NCBI RefSeq assembly: GCF_000829455.1
Contig: NZ_JXAK01000036.1
Location: 1-64,000, forward strand
Length of the DNA: 64,000 bases
From: Gordoniibacillus kamchatkensis
Lineage (GTDB): Bacteria > Bacillota > Bacilli > Paenibacillales > NBRC-103111
Reading direction: 5' to 3'
The notes below the pieces were generated by a model. It was not told where the DNA came from. It did not search any database and saw only the letters and a list, made by a program, of their open reading frames with translations. The position numbers and the translations under genes are program-made. Shown here piece after piece: positions 26,594-35,537 of the stretch; positions within the stretch are counted from its first letter, which is position 1; each line of letters starts with the position of its first letter.

Positions 26594-27283
26594 ATGAAGC
26601 TGCGCGGAAAATACGCCTTGCTGCTGACGGCTTTGGCAGTTCTTGCCGGATTATCGGGATGCGGGACGAAAGACGGGAGCAAGCAGCCTGCGGGTACAGC
26701 TGCGCAGCAGTCCGGCGCGGGCGGCAGCGGCGAGCAGGCTGCTGCGGACCGGGGCAGTACGGCAGACCGTCCGTCCGCTGCCTCTGGCGAAGACTTGCAG
26801 AGCCGCAAAGCTAAGGAGCTTGTGCTGTTGTTCGTCGCCTTGCTGCAAATGGACAAGAAGCCGGAGCTCGCCTTGACGGAGGCCGAAGCGGCGGCGATCG
26901 TTCCCATAGTGAAGGCAGGCAAGGAGAAGGGCGAACTGTCGGCGGAAGAGAGACAGAAAATAGTCGCTTCGCTCACAGCGGAGCAAGCCCGATTCATCTC
27001 CGATTTTCGGGAACGCGCCCAAGCGGAGCGCAAAAAGCTGCACAAGCTGACGCCCGAGGAACGGGCGGCGATGATCGAGCAGTTCAAAAAGCAGCGCCAG
27101 CAGGAAGAGAGCGGCATGGCGCCGCGCGACGACGGACCGGACGCCACCGCCAAATCGCCGGCGGACGCCCCGCGCGGCGGCGTAGATGGCAGATCGGGCG
27201 AACGCAACCTGGAGCAGCAGCTGCTCGACTTGCTGGAAGCGAAAGCGGCCCATGGCCGACAGCAGGCGCAGCCTAAACAATAA
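26594..27283 (+). CDS. Lipoprotein with LTxxQ-like helical motifs
   Basis: This 229-residue protein has a lipoprotein signal ending GLSGC (Cys23) and a low-complexity Gly/Ala/Ser linker to about 65. A helical charged region follows, containing ALTEAEAAAI, SLTAEQARF and KLTPEERAAMIEQFKKQRQQ, and then a Gln-rich tail. The LTxxQ/LTPEE pattern recalls the Spy/CpxP periplasmic chaperones, which are usually Gram-negative and are controlled by the neighbouring two-component system. Here the regulator and kinase lie directly upstream. GGAAGGAGG lies before the ATG. Homology to CpxP is not shown; this is a resemblance of motif and context. Confidence 0.65.
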   Translation: MKLRGKYALLLTALAVLAGLSGCGTKDGSKQPAGTAAQQSGAGGSGEQAAADRGSTADRPSAASGEDLQSRKAKELVLLFVALLQMDKKPELALTEAEAAAIVPIVKAGKEKGELSAEERQKIVASLTAEQARFISDFRERAQAERKKLHKLTPEERAAMIEQFKKQRQQEESGMAPRDDGPDATAKSPADAPRGGVDGRSGERNLEQQLLDLLEAKAAHGRQQAQPKQ

Positions 27284-27327
27284 AACGGCATTACGGACAG
27301 CTGCGTGGCGGTCCGTAATGCCGTTTT
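27282..27327. terminator. Bidirectional hairpin terminator
   Basis: Perfect 17-base arms (27282-27298, starting AAAACGGCATTACGG, and 27311-27327) lie between the convergent lipoprotein and carbonic anhydrase genes. Confidence 0.88.
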
Positions 27328-27342
27328 TCATATAATGCTGTA

Positions 27343-27924
27343 TTATTCCCGGCTTGCAGCTGCGTACGCGTAGCCGTCGTCGACGAGGTCGAGCTTGCCG
27401 GTTTGCGGGTGCACGATGAGCCCGTGAACCGGAATTTTTTTGGGCATAAGCGGATGGTTGCGGATCATGTTCACGCTTTGCTTGACGCTATCTTCGACGT
27501 TGTCGAATCCGGTCAGCCACGAGTTCAAATTAATGCCGGCATGCTTCAGCAGATTGACCATTTCGTCGGTTACGCCGCGCGCCTTGGCTCTGTCGAGCAC
27601 TTGATCCGGGTTCAGGCCGGTCATGCCGCAATCGTGGTGGCCGATGACGAGAACTTCGTCGGCTTCCAGCTGGTAGACGGCGACGACGACGCTGCGCATA
27701 ATCGAACCGAACGGATGCGATACGACGGCCCCGGCGCTTTTGATCACCTTGGCGTCGCCGTTGTGCAAATTCATCGCCCTCGGCAGCAGCTCGGTGAGCC
27801 GGGTGTCCATGCAGGTGATGATGACCATTTTTTTGTCGGGAAATTTGTCGGTCAGAAATTGTTCATATTCCTTGTTTTCGACGAACGATTTGTTGTACTC
27901 CATAATTTCCGAGATAAGAGACAT
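27343..27924 (-). CDS. Beta-carbonic anhydrase
   Basis: This 193-residue enzyme shows the beta-class zinc site: Cys38 with the Asp40/Arg42 dyad (CMDTR), then His96 and Cys99 (GHHDCGM). It interconverts CO2 and bicarbonate in the cytoplasm, supplying bicarbonate for carboxylation. It resembles the Bacillus YtiB type in length. GGAGGAAAA-like sequence precedes the ATG. It appears monocistronic and convergent with the lipoprotein gene. Confidence 0.92.
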   Translation of the reverse strand: MSLISEIMEYNKSFVENKEYEQFLTDKFPDKKMVIITCMDTRLTELLPRAMNLHNGDAKVIKSAGAVVSHPFGSIMRSVVVAVYQLEADEVLVIGHHDCGMTGLNPDQVLDRAKARGVTDEMVNLLKHAGINLNSWLTGFDNVEDSVKQSVNMIRNHPLMPKKIPVHGLIVHPQTGKLDLVDDGYAYAAASRE

Positions 27925-27965
27925 CGGCTTTTCCTCCGTTCATACATGATTTGTTCGCGGCAACC

Positions 27966-28307
27966 TTACACTATAGGCGCCGGACGGCGATCGATCACGC
28001 TTAGCGAGCCGCTGTAAATCTGATTGTCGCTGTACAGCCGGAAGCTGCGCGCATGTTCGCGGTAATCGAGCTTCACGTTGTCCTCGAAAAAGATAAGCTG
28101 GCGCGGATCGATCCAGATGCCTGCCGGCGGCCCGTCCGCCACGCTCACGTCGCCGTTCTCGGGGGCTCCGGTGATCCAAAGCGCCGCCACGCCGTCTACG
28201 GCACAGCCGCACCCTTCCGAATCGTAGACGAGCCGGAGCGTGCCGGGGTGGCCGCCGAGCCGTTTCGCGAGCTGCTCGGAAGCGCTGCTTGTCAACGTCA
28301 TGTGCAC
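27966..28307 (-). CDS. YqkB-like HesB/IscA-fold protein
   Basis: This 113-residue protein has the Fe-S biosynthesis (HesB/IscA) fold but only a CGC pair (Cys33, Cys35) in DSEGCGCAVDGVAALWI. That is the YqkB pattern, not the three-cysteine A-type carrier pattern. Iron-sulfur carrier activity is therefore uncertain. It starts with GTG at 28307, 7 bases after AAAGGAGGG; an ATG two codons later is also possible. It lies upstream of the carbonic anhydrase gene with a 41-base gap and may be co-transcribed. Confidence 0.8.
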   Translation of the reverse strand: MHMTLTSSASEQLAKRLGGHPGTLRLVYDSEGCGCAVDGVAALWITGAPENGDVSVADGPPAGIWIDPRQLIFFEDNVKLDYREHARSFRLYSDNQIYSGSLSVIDRRPAPIV

Positions 28308-28427
28308 TATGCGTCCCTCCTTTAATCGTTCTTATTTTACCACAAGTTGCAGGCATTTGCTTCCGGGGCATCGGCAAGGTATGATCGAAGAGGAAAAACG
28401 TTCCTGGGCCGAAAGGAGAATTGAGGC

Positions 28428-29944
28428 ATGAGCGAACAGCTGCAGCGAAAGAAAGACGAATTCCGCGCGTACGTGAAGACGATGAAAAGCTATGAGGAGG
28501 CGCTCGGCGTCCTGTATTGGGATTTGCGCACAGCGCCCCGCGCAAAGGCGCATCCGGCCGCGCCGAAGTTATCGGCGAGCTGTCGGACGCCCATTTTCGC
28601 ATGTCCGTATCCGACAAGATGGGCGAGCTGCTGCAGGCGCTGAGCGATCCGGGCGTGAGCGGAGAGAGCGACAACATTACCCGCCGCATGGTCGAAGAAT
28701 GCAAGAAAGACTACGACCGCAACCGCAAAATTCCGCCCGAGCTGAACCAGGAATACGTCGTGCTGACGAGCAAAGCCGAGAACGTATGGGAAGATGCGAA
28801 GCACAACGACGATTTCGCGTCGTTCCAGCCGTATTTGGAAAAAATCGTGGCGATAAACTTGCAGTTTATCGATCTGTGGGGCTACGAAGGCCACAAATAC
28901 AACACGCTGCTCGATATGTACGAGCCGGGCATGACGGTGGAGAAGCTTGACGCCGTGTTCGGCACGCTGCGGCAGCGGGCGGTGCCGCTGCTGCAGGCGA
29001 TCCAGGCTTCACCGCACCAGCCTGACCGCTCGTTCCTGCAGCAGCAATTCGCGAAGGAGCAGCAGAAGCAGTTCAGCCTGTTTATTTTGAAGGAGCTCGG
29101 CTACGACTTCGAGGCGGGCCGTCTGGACGAGACGGTGCACCCGTTCGCGACTGGACTCAATCCGGGCGACGTGCGGATTACGACCCGCTTCCTGCCGGAC
29201 GACGTCGTCAGCGCCGTTATGGCGACGGTGCACGAATGCGGCCATGCGCTGTACGAGCAAAACATCGGCGAAGAGCTGTACGGCACCAACCTGGCCGGCG
29301 GCGTCTCGATGGGCATCCACGAGTCGCAGTCGCGCTTCTGGGAAAATATGATCGGCCGCTCCAAAGCGTTCTGGAACCGGTATTACGGCGACTTGCAGCG
29401 CCATTTCCCCGGCCAGCTCGACAGTACGGACGTCGATACGTTCTTCCACGCGGTCAATCATATTGAGCCGTCGCTCATCCGCATCGAAGCTGACGAGCTG
29501 ACGTACAACCTGCACATTATGGTGCGCTACGAGATCGAGAAAGGGCTGTTCGACGGCTCGATGAAGGTCGCCGATCTGCCGGAAATCTGGAACGCCAAGT
29601 ACAAAGAATACCTCGGCATCGTGCCGCCGTCGAACAGCGTCGGCGTGCTGCAGGACGTCCATTGGTCTGGCGGCTCGTTCGGCTACTTCCCGTCGTATTC
29701 GCTCGGCAACATGTATGCGGCGCAGCTGTTGAATACGCTGCAGCAGCAAATGCCGAATCTTTTCGAGCTCGTGGAAGCCGGCAACCTGCAGCCGATCAAA
29801 GCCTGGCTCGTGGAAAACATCCACCGCCACGGCAAGCTGTACCAGCCTAACGAGCTGATCCGCCGCGTAACGGGCGAAGAGCTCAATCCGGAGTATTTGA
29901 TCAAGTACTTGGAGCAAAAATACAAGGCGGTTTACGGTTTATAA
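28428..29944 (+). pseudogene. M32 carboxypeptidase with one-base frameshift
   Basis: The N-terminal frame (MSEQLQRKKDEFRAYVKTMK, then GVLYWDLRT) breaks near 28533, where one G appears to be missing (ACAGCGCC for ACAGGCGCC). The next frame continues APRKGASGRAEVIGELSDAH as expected for the family. The rest is intact: metal site HECGH in TVHECGHALYEQN, then HESQSRFWENM and the family C-terminus. Restored, it is about 505 residues, normal for thermostable carboxypeptidase 1 (YpwA-type), a cytoplasmic metallopeptidase removing C-terminal residues. The break is likely a sequencing error, since everything else is conserved. AAAGGAGAA precedes the ATG. Confidence 0.88.
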
Positions 29945-29972
29945 ATCCGGCGCACATATCGTCGCCATTTTA

Positions 29973-29994
29973 TGCCCCTTCGGGGCATTTTTTA
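29973..29994 (+). terminator. Rho-independent terminator after M32 gene
   Basis: TGCCCC (29973-29978) and GGGGCA (29982-29987) form a short stem followed by six T. Confidence 0.8.
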
Positions 29995-30012
29995 TTTACA
30001 TGTTTTCGCATA

Positions 30013-30041
30013 CAAAAACACTGGCTCCTTAAAGCCAGTGT
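30013..30041 (-). terminator. Terminator of the reverse-strand transporter/PLP operon
   Basis: On the reverse strand ACACTGGCT (30041-30033) and AGCCAGTGT (30026-30018) form a stem followed by TTTT. It lies 33 bases after the PLP enzyme stop. Confidence 0.82.
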
Positions 30042-30073
30042 CTCAAAAGCCGCTAAACTCGGCAAGTTTTCGA

Positions 30074-31261
30074 TTATGAATTAACCAAAAGCTCTGCGCT
30101 GGCTTGCCGAATATCCGCGATTAAATCTTGCGGTTTCTCCAAACCGACGTACAGTCTGACAAGCGAGCCTTGAACCGATTCGTAGCCCGGTCCCAGCTTG
30201 CCGACGGTCACAAGGCTTTCGAAGCCTCCCCAGCTTACGCCGATCCGGAAGTAAGCCAGACGATCGGCCCAAATCTTCATAACTTCAGTCGTCAGATTGG
30301 TCTCAAAAGAGAAAAGGCTGCTTGTTCCGGTCATTTGGCGTTTGGCCAATTCATGCTGCGGATGTGAGGGCAGCCCGGGATGGTTGACACGAGTAATAAA
30401 CGGAAGACTTTCAAGATAACGCGCCACGGTAAGCCCGTTTTGTTCCAGCTTCTCAAGCCGCAAAGGCAGCGTACGCAATCCTCTCATCACAAGCGATGCC
30501 GTCTGCGAGGTCATGATCCCTCCAAGCAGCAAGTATTCATTGGCGTTGATCCGGTTGATCAGCTCGGCGGAGCCGATCAGCACCCCGCCGACAATATCGC
30601 TATGACCGCCGATATATTTGCTGACGGAGTGAGCGACAAGGTCGATGCCAAATTCGAACGGGTTCTGGTAACATGGCGTCGCCCATGTATTGTCAATCAT
30701 CGTAGCTGCCCCGATGCTTTTCGCGAAGTGGGCGCAAGCGCGCAAATCCTGGAGCCGGATCGTCAAAGTCGTCGGGCTTTCCAAATAGATCAGCTTCGTA
30801 TTCGCTTTCGCTGCGCTCCGAATCGCTTCCAGCGAAGTGCCGTCCACGAAGGTGGTTTCCACGCCATACTGCGAAAGGAATTTCCCAAGCAGCTCCCGGG
30901 TCGGCCCGTAAGCTTGATCTACGCAAATCACATGGTCTCCTCCGCGGACGAGAGACATGATGCCGGTGGAGATGGCAGCCATCCCGGAACCAAAGCATCG
31001 TGCCTTCTCTCCGCCTTGGAGAGCGGCGAGTCTTGCCTCCAGCTGTTGAACCGTCGGATTATTCCCCCTAGAGTACAAAGGCGTATCGTCCGGTCCGGCA
31101 AAAGCCTGATCGAAATCTTTATAGGTGGGGAAGGTGAACAGGCTATTTTGATAGATCGGCATCACGACAGCGCCTTGGTGTTTGTCGTCATGGGGATCGT
31201 GGGTTACCAGTGTGCTCTGATCGATGGCATGATGGCGGTTTGAAACGGTTTGGTCTTCCAC
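30074..31261 (-). CDS. Trans-sulfuration family PLP enzyme (cystathionine lyase-like)
   Basis: This 395-residue enzyme is of the Cys/Met metabolism PLP family. The internal aldimine Lys215 is in SVSKYIGGHSD, preceded by DNTWATP and the phosphate-binding SGMAAIS near 92. The C-terminal SWGGFESLV is typical of cystathionine beta/gamma-lyases. The exact reaction (lyase, synthase or another C-S cleavage) cannot be assigned by eye. It ends a reverse-strand unit with two sugar permeases and a binding protein, 48 bases after the second permease. This is unusual and suggests that the imported compound carries an amino acid or sulfur group (inference). Confidence 0.85.
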   Translation of the reverse strand: MEDQTVSNRHHAIDQSTLVTHDPHDDKHQGAVVMPIYQNSLFTFPTYKDFDQAFAGPDDTPLYSRGNNPTVQQLEARLAALQGGEKARCFGSGMAAISTGIMSLVRGGDHVICVDQAYGPTRELLGKFLSQYGVETTFVDGTSLEAIRSAAKANTKLIYLESPTTLTIRLQDLRACAHFAKSIGAATMIDNTWATPCYQNPFEFGIDLVAHSVSKYIGGHSDIVGGVLIGSAELINRINANEYLLLGGIMTSQTASLVMRGLRTLPLRLEKLEQNGLTVARYLESLPFITRVNHPGLPSHPQHELAKRQMTGTSSLFSFETNLTTEVMKIWADRLAYFRIGVSWGGFESLVTVGKLGPGYESVQGSLVRLYVGLEKPQDLIADIRQASAELLVNS

Positions 31262-31309
31262 GAGATGTCGTCTCCTTTGTGAACAAAAAATAAAGTGTGT
31301 CGCGAAGCG

Positions 31310-32146
31310 TTATCCTTTCACTGCTCCTTGCGTCAATCCTTCCACGATGAAGCGCTGGCAGATGGCGAACAAAATAACCGTCGGTATGACGGACAAAACC
31401 GTGGCGGCAGACATGGAGCCCCAATCGATGTCGAATTTCGTGATGAAGGAGTTCATGGCTACTGGCAGCGTCTTGGAAGTCTCGTTGTCGATGAACATAA
31501 TCGCCATGAACAGCTCGTTCCAGTTCTGTACGAAGGCGAAGATGAACGTTGCCGAAATTCCCGGCATCATGACCGGAATGATGACCCGCCATAGGGCGCT
31601 CAGCCTGGAACAGCCGTCAATCATTGCCGCTTCCTCCAGGCTGGACGGAATGCGCTGAAAAAATCCTCTCAGCATAATCGTACAAAACGGTACGAGACCG
31701 ACCGTATACATCAGGATCAAAGAGGCTTGCTTGTTCAGCAGTCCCATCCTAGACATCATCATATACAAGGTGCTAAATCCGATAAAGAGCGGAATCATTT
31801 GTGTGATGAAAAAAGCCAACATCAGCTGGCTGGCGCCCCTGAAGCTGAATCGCGCCAGAACGTAACCGCTTAGAATCGTCACGACCAGCACGATGGCCGC
31901 CGCCACGAGAGAGATGAACAAGCTGTTGCCGAGATAAATCTGGAATTTCGATATTTTAAATATTTGTACATAGTTTTCGAAAGAAATATGCTTCGGCCAA
32001 TACTGCAAGGGCAGCGCGAATATTTCGTTGCGCGGCTTCAGCGAAGTAATGACCATCCAATATAACGGAAACACCATGAAGATAAAATAGAGAGCGAGAA
32101 CGACCGCCTTGCCCGCTTTACCGGCGATTTTCCATTGTTTTTTCAT
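31310..32146 (-). CDS. ABC sugar permease, MalG/AraQ-like
   Basis: This 278-residue membrane protein has about six TM segments and the CUT1 EAA loop LEEAAMIDGCSRLSALWRVI near residue 180. It starts directly after the partner permease stop, so translation is coupled. It passes solutes from the binding protein encoded upstream. No ATPase gene is present in the unit, so a shared MsmX-like ATPase is likely. Confidence 0.9.
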   Translation of the reverse strand: MKKQWKIAGKAGKAVVLALYFIFMVFPLYWMVITSLKPRNEIFALPLQYWPKHISFENYVQIFKISKFQIYLGNSLFISLVAAAIVLVVTILSGYVLARFSFRGASQLMLAFFITQMIPLFIGFSTLYMMMSRMGLLNKQASLILMYTVGLVPFCTIMLRGFFQRIPSSLEEAAMIDGCSRLSALWRVIIPVMMPGISATFIFAFVQNWNELFMAIMFIDNETSKTLPVAMNSFITKFDIDWGSMSAATVLSVIPTVILFAICQRFIVEGLTQGAVKG

Positions 32147-33043
32147 TTAGAAATCACCTGCCTTTTCCGCCTTGGTCGCAAACATGTAAAATACCAGGAA
32201 CAACAAAAGGATAATGATGCAAATAATGCCGATGGCGCTCGCTTGGCCGTAATCGCCCGAGAAAATAATTTTGTCCAACATGTAAGTCGTCAAAATATGG
32301 GTAGAACCAGCCGGTCCGCCGTTCGTCATGCCGTAAATCAAATCGGGAAAATTGAAAATCCAAATGACGCGCAGCGCCACGGTGGATAGGATCGTCGGCA
32401 TAATATAGGGGATGGTTACATTAAAAAGCTGGCTGAAGCCGCTGGCCCCGTCGATATCGGCAGCTTCATAAAGCTCGGAAGGAACGGACTGCAGCGCCGC
32501 GAGCAGCATGATTGCAAAAAACGCCACTCCGTACCAGATGTTGGCGACAATGACGGAGAACATGGCCCACTTCGGGTCGGACAGGAAGCCGATTCGCTCC
32601 GTAATAATCCCCGCATTCAGCAGCAAATCGTTAATGACGCCGATCTGGCCGTTAAACAGCCAGCGAAAAATAATGCCGATCAGAAAGCCCGATAGCGCCC
32701 AGGAGTAGAAGACGAAGCCCTGATAGATGCCGCGTCCGCGAAAGCCTTTGCGCATCAGCAGTGCCAAAAGGAATCCGATGGCGAACTGGAAAACGAGTGA
32801 GATAATGACCCATAAAGCCGTGTTCTTCAGGATCGTGCCGAATTGAGGCGTACCCATTACCGCTCGAAAATTATCCAAGCCGACATAATGAACATCGGTC
32901 AAGTTAAATAGCGAATAATTGCGAAAGGCCACGTCAATCCCTTTCAAGATGGGAAAATACGTGAAACCAAATACGAGCAAAACCGCCGGAAGCAAGCTTA
33001 AAAAAATGAACGTTTGTGTTCGATTTAGCCGAAATGGCTTCAT
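32147..33043 (-). CDS. ABC sugar permease, MalF/AraP-like
   Basis: This 298-residue protein has six TM segments and the EAA motif YEAADIDGASGFSQLFNVTI near 193. AGGAGGGG lies upstream of the ATG. It pairs with the following permease to form the channel of a CUT1-type importer. Confidence 0.9.
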   Translation of the reverse strand: MKPFRLNRTQTFIFLSLLPAVLLVFGFTYFPILKGIDVAFRNYSLFNLTDVHYVGLDNFRAVMGTPQFGTILKNTALWVIISLVFQFAIGFLLALLMRKGFRGRGIYQGFVFYSWALSGFLIGIIFRWLFNGQIGVINDLLLNAGIITERIGFLSDPKWAMFSVIVANIWYGVAFFAIMLLAALQSVPSELYEAADIDGASGFSQLFNVTIPYIMPTILSTVALRVIWIFNFPDLIYGMTNGGPAGSTHILTTYMLDKIIFSGDYGQASAIGIICIIILLLFLVFYMFATKAEKAGDF

Positions 33044-33109
33044 GTGCAGCCCCTCCTGAAATAAAGACGGCAGGTAAATGGACTTAACCTGCCGCCACCT
33101 GTTTTCAGC

Positions 33110-34435
33110 TTATTTGCCTTGTTTCTTTTCGTTGATCCAGTAAGCGTCCCATTTTTTCAATGCGTCGTCGATAGAAAGGTGATTCAGAAGAACGGCCTGC
33201 ATGTCCTGCTGCACGATTTTTCTCCATTCGCCGAATCCTTTGTAGTCGGTTTCCGGCTTGTAAGAAACGAAGTGGGCGGGATCGTTCGCCATATCAATAT
33301 ACGGCTTGTACGCGCCTTGCGTAAACGATTTGTCAACGGATGCGCTGTTATGAATCGGAATCACGCCTGCCGTTTTGGTAAATATCGCATTTTGTTCCGG
33401 GCTGGAGAGGAATTCAATCAGCTTCCACGCTTCGTTCGGATGCTTGGAATACGACGTTACACCCCATCCGGCTGCGCCGACCTTGTAGTGCGAGATCCCT
33501 GTCGGCCCGACCGGCATCGGTGCAGTAGCCCAGGTTCCTTGGCCCAGCTTCTGCGAAACCGGATCGATCGTATCGGGGTCTTGAATAAGCATCGCTGTCG
33601 TGCCGGAGACAAAGCCTTGAACCTGCTCGGCAAAAGCCCAGTTGACCGAGTCTTTCGGGGAGCCGTCTTTATACAAGTTGGCGTACATCGTCAAGCCTTG
33701 CTTCGCTTCCGGCGTGCTGAAGATCGTAGCGCCGCTCTTCAGGAACATCGCATCGTCCGGATTGACGTTGCTGCCGTTGAAGTCGCGGAGCAAATCTACA
33801 ATGTAGCCGTCGGCGCCCGAACCGCCGCGGAACGAGTAGCCGAAACGGTTATTCGCAGGGTCGGTCAATGCTTTCGCGTCTTTGTACAGCTCGTCCCACG
33901 TCTTCGGCGGAGTCAGACCTTTGGCATCGAACCAGTCTTTCCGGTAAAACAACATTTTTTCATAAAGTCCATAAGGAATGAAGTACGGGGTATTGTTAAT
34001 ATAGTTGGCCATTGCGATTGCGTTGGCGTTTAAGTCCTTATATCCGCTCCAAGCGTTCGTATAGGACGATAAATCGGCGATCCACTTATTCGTTACGAAT
34101 TGCTTGACGGTAACGTCGCGAACTTCCAACACGTCGAGATCTTCTCTCGCGTTGAGCATCGTCGAAATTTTGTTGTCCGCGCCTTCCAGCGGCGGGGAGA
34201 TCAGCTCTACCTTGATGTTAGGATTCGCCGCTTCAAAACTAGCGATCATTTTTTTGATAACTTCGGTACGGGCCGGGCTTGTCAAGCTTTCGATCATCTT
34301 CAGATTCACTTTTGCAGGCGCAGCTTTGCCGCCGTCCGCCGCTTTTTGCGTGCCGCTGCTTGAACATGCGCTGAGCGAACCAACCGCCAGCACTGTCACC
34401 ATGGGCAAGGCCATCCATTTTGTCGCTTTCCTCAT
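33110..34435 (-). CDS. Extracellular sugar-binding lipoprotein (family 1)
   Basis: This 441-residue lipoprotein has a signal MRKATKWMALPMVTVLAVGS followed by LSAC, the lipidation site. It then has the family 1 solute-binding fold (KMIASFEAANPNIKVELISP near the start; PNEAWKLIEFLSSPEQNAIF near the end). The start is taken at 34435 because GGAGG lies just before it; a GTG 15 bases upstream would place the ribosome site inside the gene. It delivers substrate to the two permeases. It is preceded by a likely promoter and a palindromic operator. Confidence 0.9.
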   Translation of the reverse strand: MRKATKWMALPMVTVLAVGSLSACSSSGTQKAADGGKAAPAKVNLKMIESLTSPARTEVIKKMIASFEAANPNIKVELISPPLEGADNKISTMLNAREDLDVLEVRDVTVKQFVTNKWIADLSSYTNAWSGYKDLNANAIAMANYINNTPYFIPYGLYEKMLFYRKDWFDAKGLTPPKTWDELYKDAKALTDPANNRFGYSFRGGSGADGYIVDLLRDFNGSNVNPDDAMFLKSGATIFSTPEAKQGLTMYANLYKDGSPKDSVNWAFAEQVQGFVSGTTAMLIQDPDTIDPVSQKLGQGTWATAPMPVGPTGISHYKVGAAGWGVTSYSKHPNEAWKLIEFLSSPEQNAIFTKTAGVIPIHNSASVDKSFTQGAYKPYIDMANDPAHFVSYKPETDYKGFGEWRKIVQQDMQAVLLNHLSIDDALKKWDAYWINEKKQGK

Positions 34436-34509
34436 TCTACCAGCCTCCACATTCCTGAATTGGTCAATCGCCCAAAAACGGGTGACAGGTATGGATACCG
34501 TTCATCCTA

Positions 34510-34530
34510 TATACCTGTCTGATAGGTATA
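34510..34530. promoter_or_regulatory. Palindromic operator, candidate FadR/GntR site
   Basis: TATACCT (34510-34516) and AGGTATA (34524-34530) are exact inverted repeats 7 bases apart. A second dyad GGTATGGATACC lies at 34488-34499, and GACAGGTAT (34484-34492) is the exact complement of ATACCTGTC (34511-34519). The cluster lies between the promoter and the binding-protein gene, so the neighbouring GntR-type regulator could repress here. Confidence 0.55.
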
Positions 34531-34550
34531 GCGTTTGTCGAGATATATCG

Positions 34551-34580
34551 ATAATAATATGCAGATGTTGAGCTCGTCAA
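34551..34580 (-). promoter_or_regulatory. Putative sigma-A promoter of the transporter/PLP operon
   Basis: On the reverse strand TTGACG (34580-34575) and TATTAT (34556-34551) are 18 bases apart. The -35 box overlaps the stop codon of the upstream regulator gene. The predicted start near 34543 places the operator palindrome about 13-33 bases downstream. Confidence 0.5.
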
Positions 34581-35299
34581 TATGTTTCTTGAAACGCTTT
34601 CTTCGCGGCAAACTGCCGGATGGATTGTTCCATGTCGTCCATCAGCTTATTAAATTCCGCACGCGCTTTCTCAGGATTTTTTTCGACAATGGCATTGAAC
34701 AAGGTTTGATGGAAGGGAAAGCTGCTGTTGAAAATTTTTTGATTGCCGAGAGGAGCTTGCCAGAACACCGTGAACAATTCCCACACCGATTCCACAATAC
34801 TTTGCAAAATCGGGTTTCCTGTCGCCTTATAAATAGCCTGATGGAACTTCATGTCCGCGATGGAGCTTGCCGGGCCTCCCGCTTCTTCCATTTCAAGCAA
34901 ATATCGGCGCATTTCCTCGATATTTTGTTCGGTCGAGCGCTGAGCGGCCAGCTCCACCGCCAATACTTCCAACGCCCGGCGAACTTCCATAAGCTGCAGC
35001 AGGGCCGTCTTTTCGTCTTCTACCATAATTTTGGCCGACATTTGAAACTGGGAAGTTTCTTTCACATAAATTCCTTTGCCGTTAACCACCTCAATGACAT
35101 CGGAAGCCTCGAGATATCGCAAAGCTTCCCGAAGGGACGAACGTCCTATTCCCAACGTTTTCATGATCGTTTGCGCAGACGGCAGCTTGTCGCCTTTTTT
35201 CAGCTCATTGGTTCGAATATATGCTCTCAACTCCTCAGATACCATCTCGTGCATTCTGATTTTGTTGATTTTCTTCAAGCTTTCACTCACCTCTCCCAT
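34577..35299 (-). CDS. GntR family regulator, FadR subfamily (FCD domain)
   Basis: This 240-residue regulator has a winged helix at about 10-80 (LRAYIRTNELKKGDKLPSAQ; IGRSSLREALRYLEASDVIE). An FCD ligand domain follows, containing DMKFHQAIYKATGNPIL, whose Asp and His residues commonly bind a metal. FadR-type regulators bind acidic metabolites. The start at 35299 is chosen because the upstream in-frame extension looks non-coding; GTG three codons later is another option. It lies just upstream of the transporter genes on the same strand, and palindromes in between suggest it represses them. Confidence 0.82.
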   Translation of the reverse strand: MGEVSESLKKINKIRMHEMVSEELRAYIRTNELKKGDKLPSAQTIMKTLGIGRSSLREALRYLEASDVIEVVNGKGIYVKETSQFQMSAKIMVEDEKTALLQLMEVRRALEVLAVELAAQRSTEQNIEEMRRYLLEMEEAGGPASSIADMKFHQAIYKATGNPILQSIVESVWELFTVFWQAPLGNQKIFNSSFPFHQTLFNAIVEKNPEKARAEFNKLMDDMEQSIRQFAAKKAFQETY

Positions 35300-35537
35300 G
35301 ATCAAGATTCGTTTCTCATTATAGCAGCAATCTCGCGAAAAAAATATGACAGAAGGAGTTAGATTTTCATTTTCGCCAAACTGTTTGCTTGATAAAGCCG
35401 GTCCCGTCATCCGCGGAGGCCGGTTTCATTTTCTGGGCGGTAACCCATTTCCGGGCCCCTGCATACGATACAGTACGATGAAGGAGCAGTGCCGGCGGAC
35501 TGGGGGTTATGTGCTGCTGGGGCTCCTGGAGGAGGGA

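Noticed and set aside
34589-34602. TTGAAACGCTTTCT as a cre site.
   Set aside because: It matches only about 11 of 14 positions, lies inside the FadR coding sequence upstream of the -35 box, and encodes the conserved end of that protein.
35300-35537. Riboswitch before the nitrate/sulfonate-type transporter.
   Set aside because: No TPP, S-box or other known riboswitch core (for example CUGAGA) is visible; only GC-rich sequence and a ribosome site are seen.
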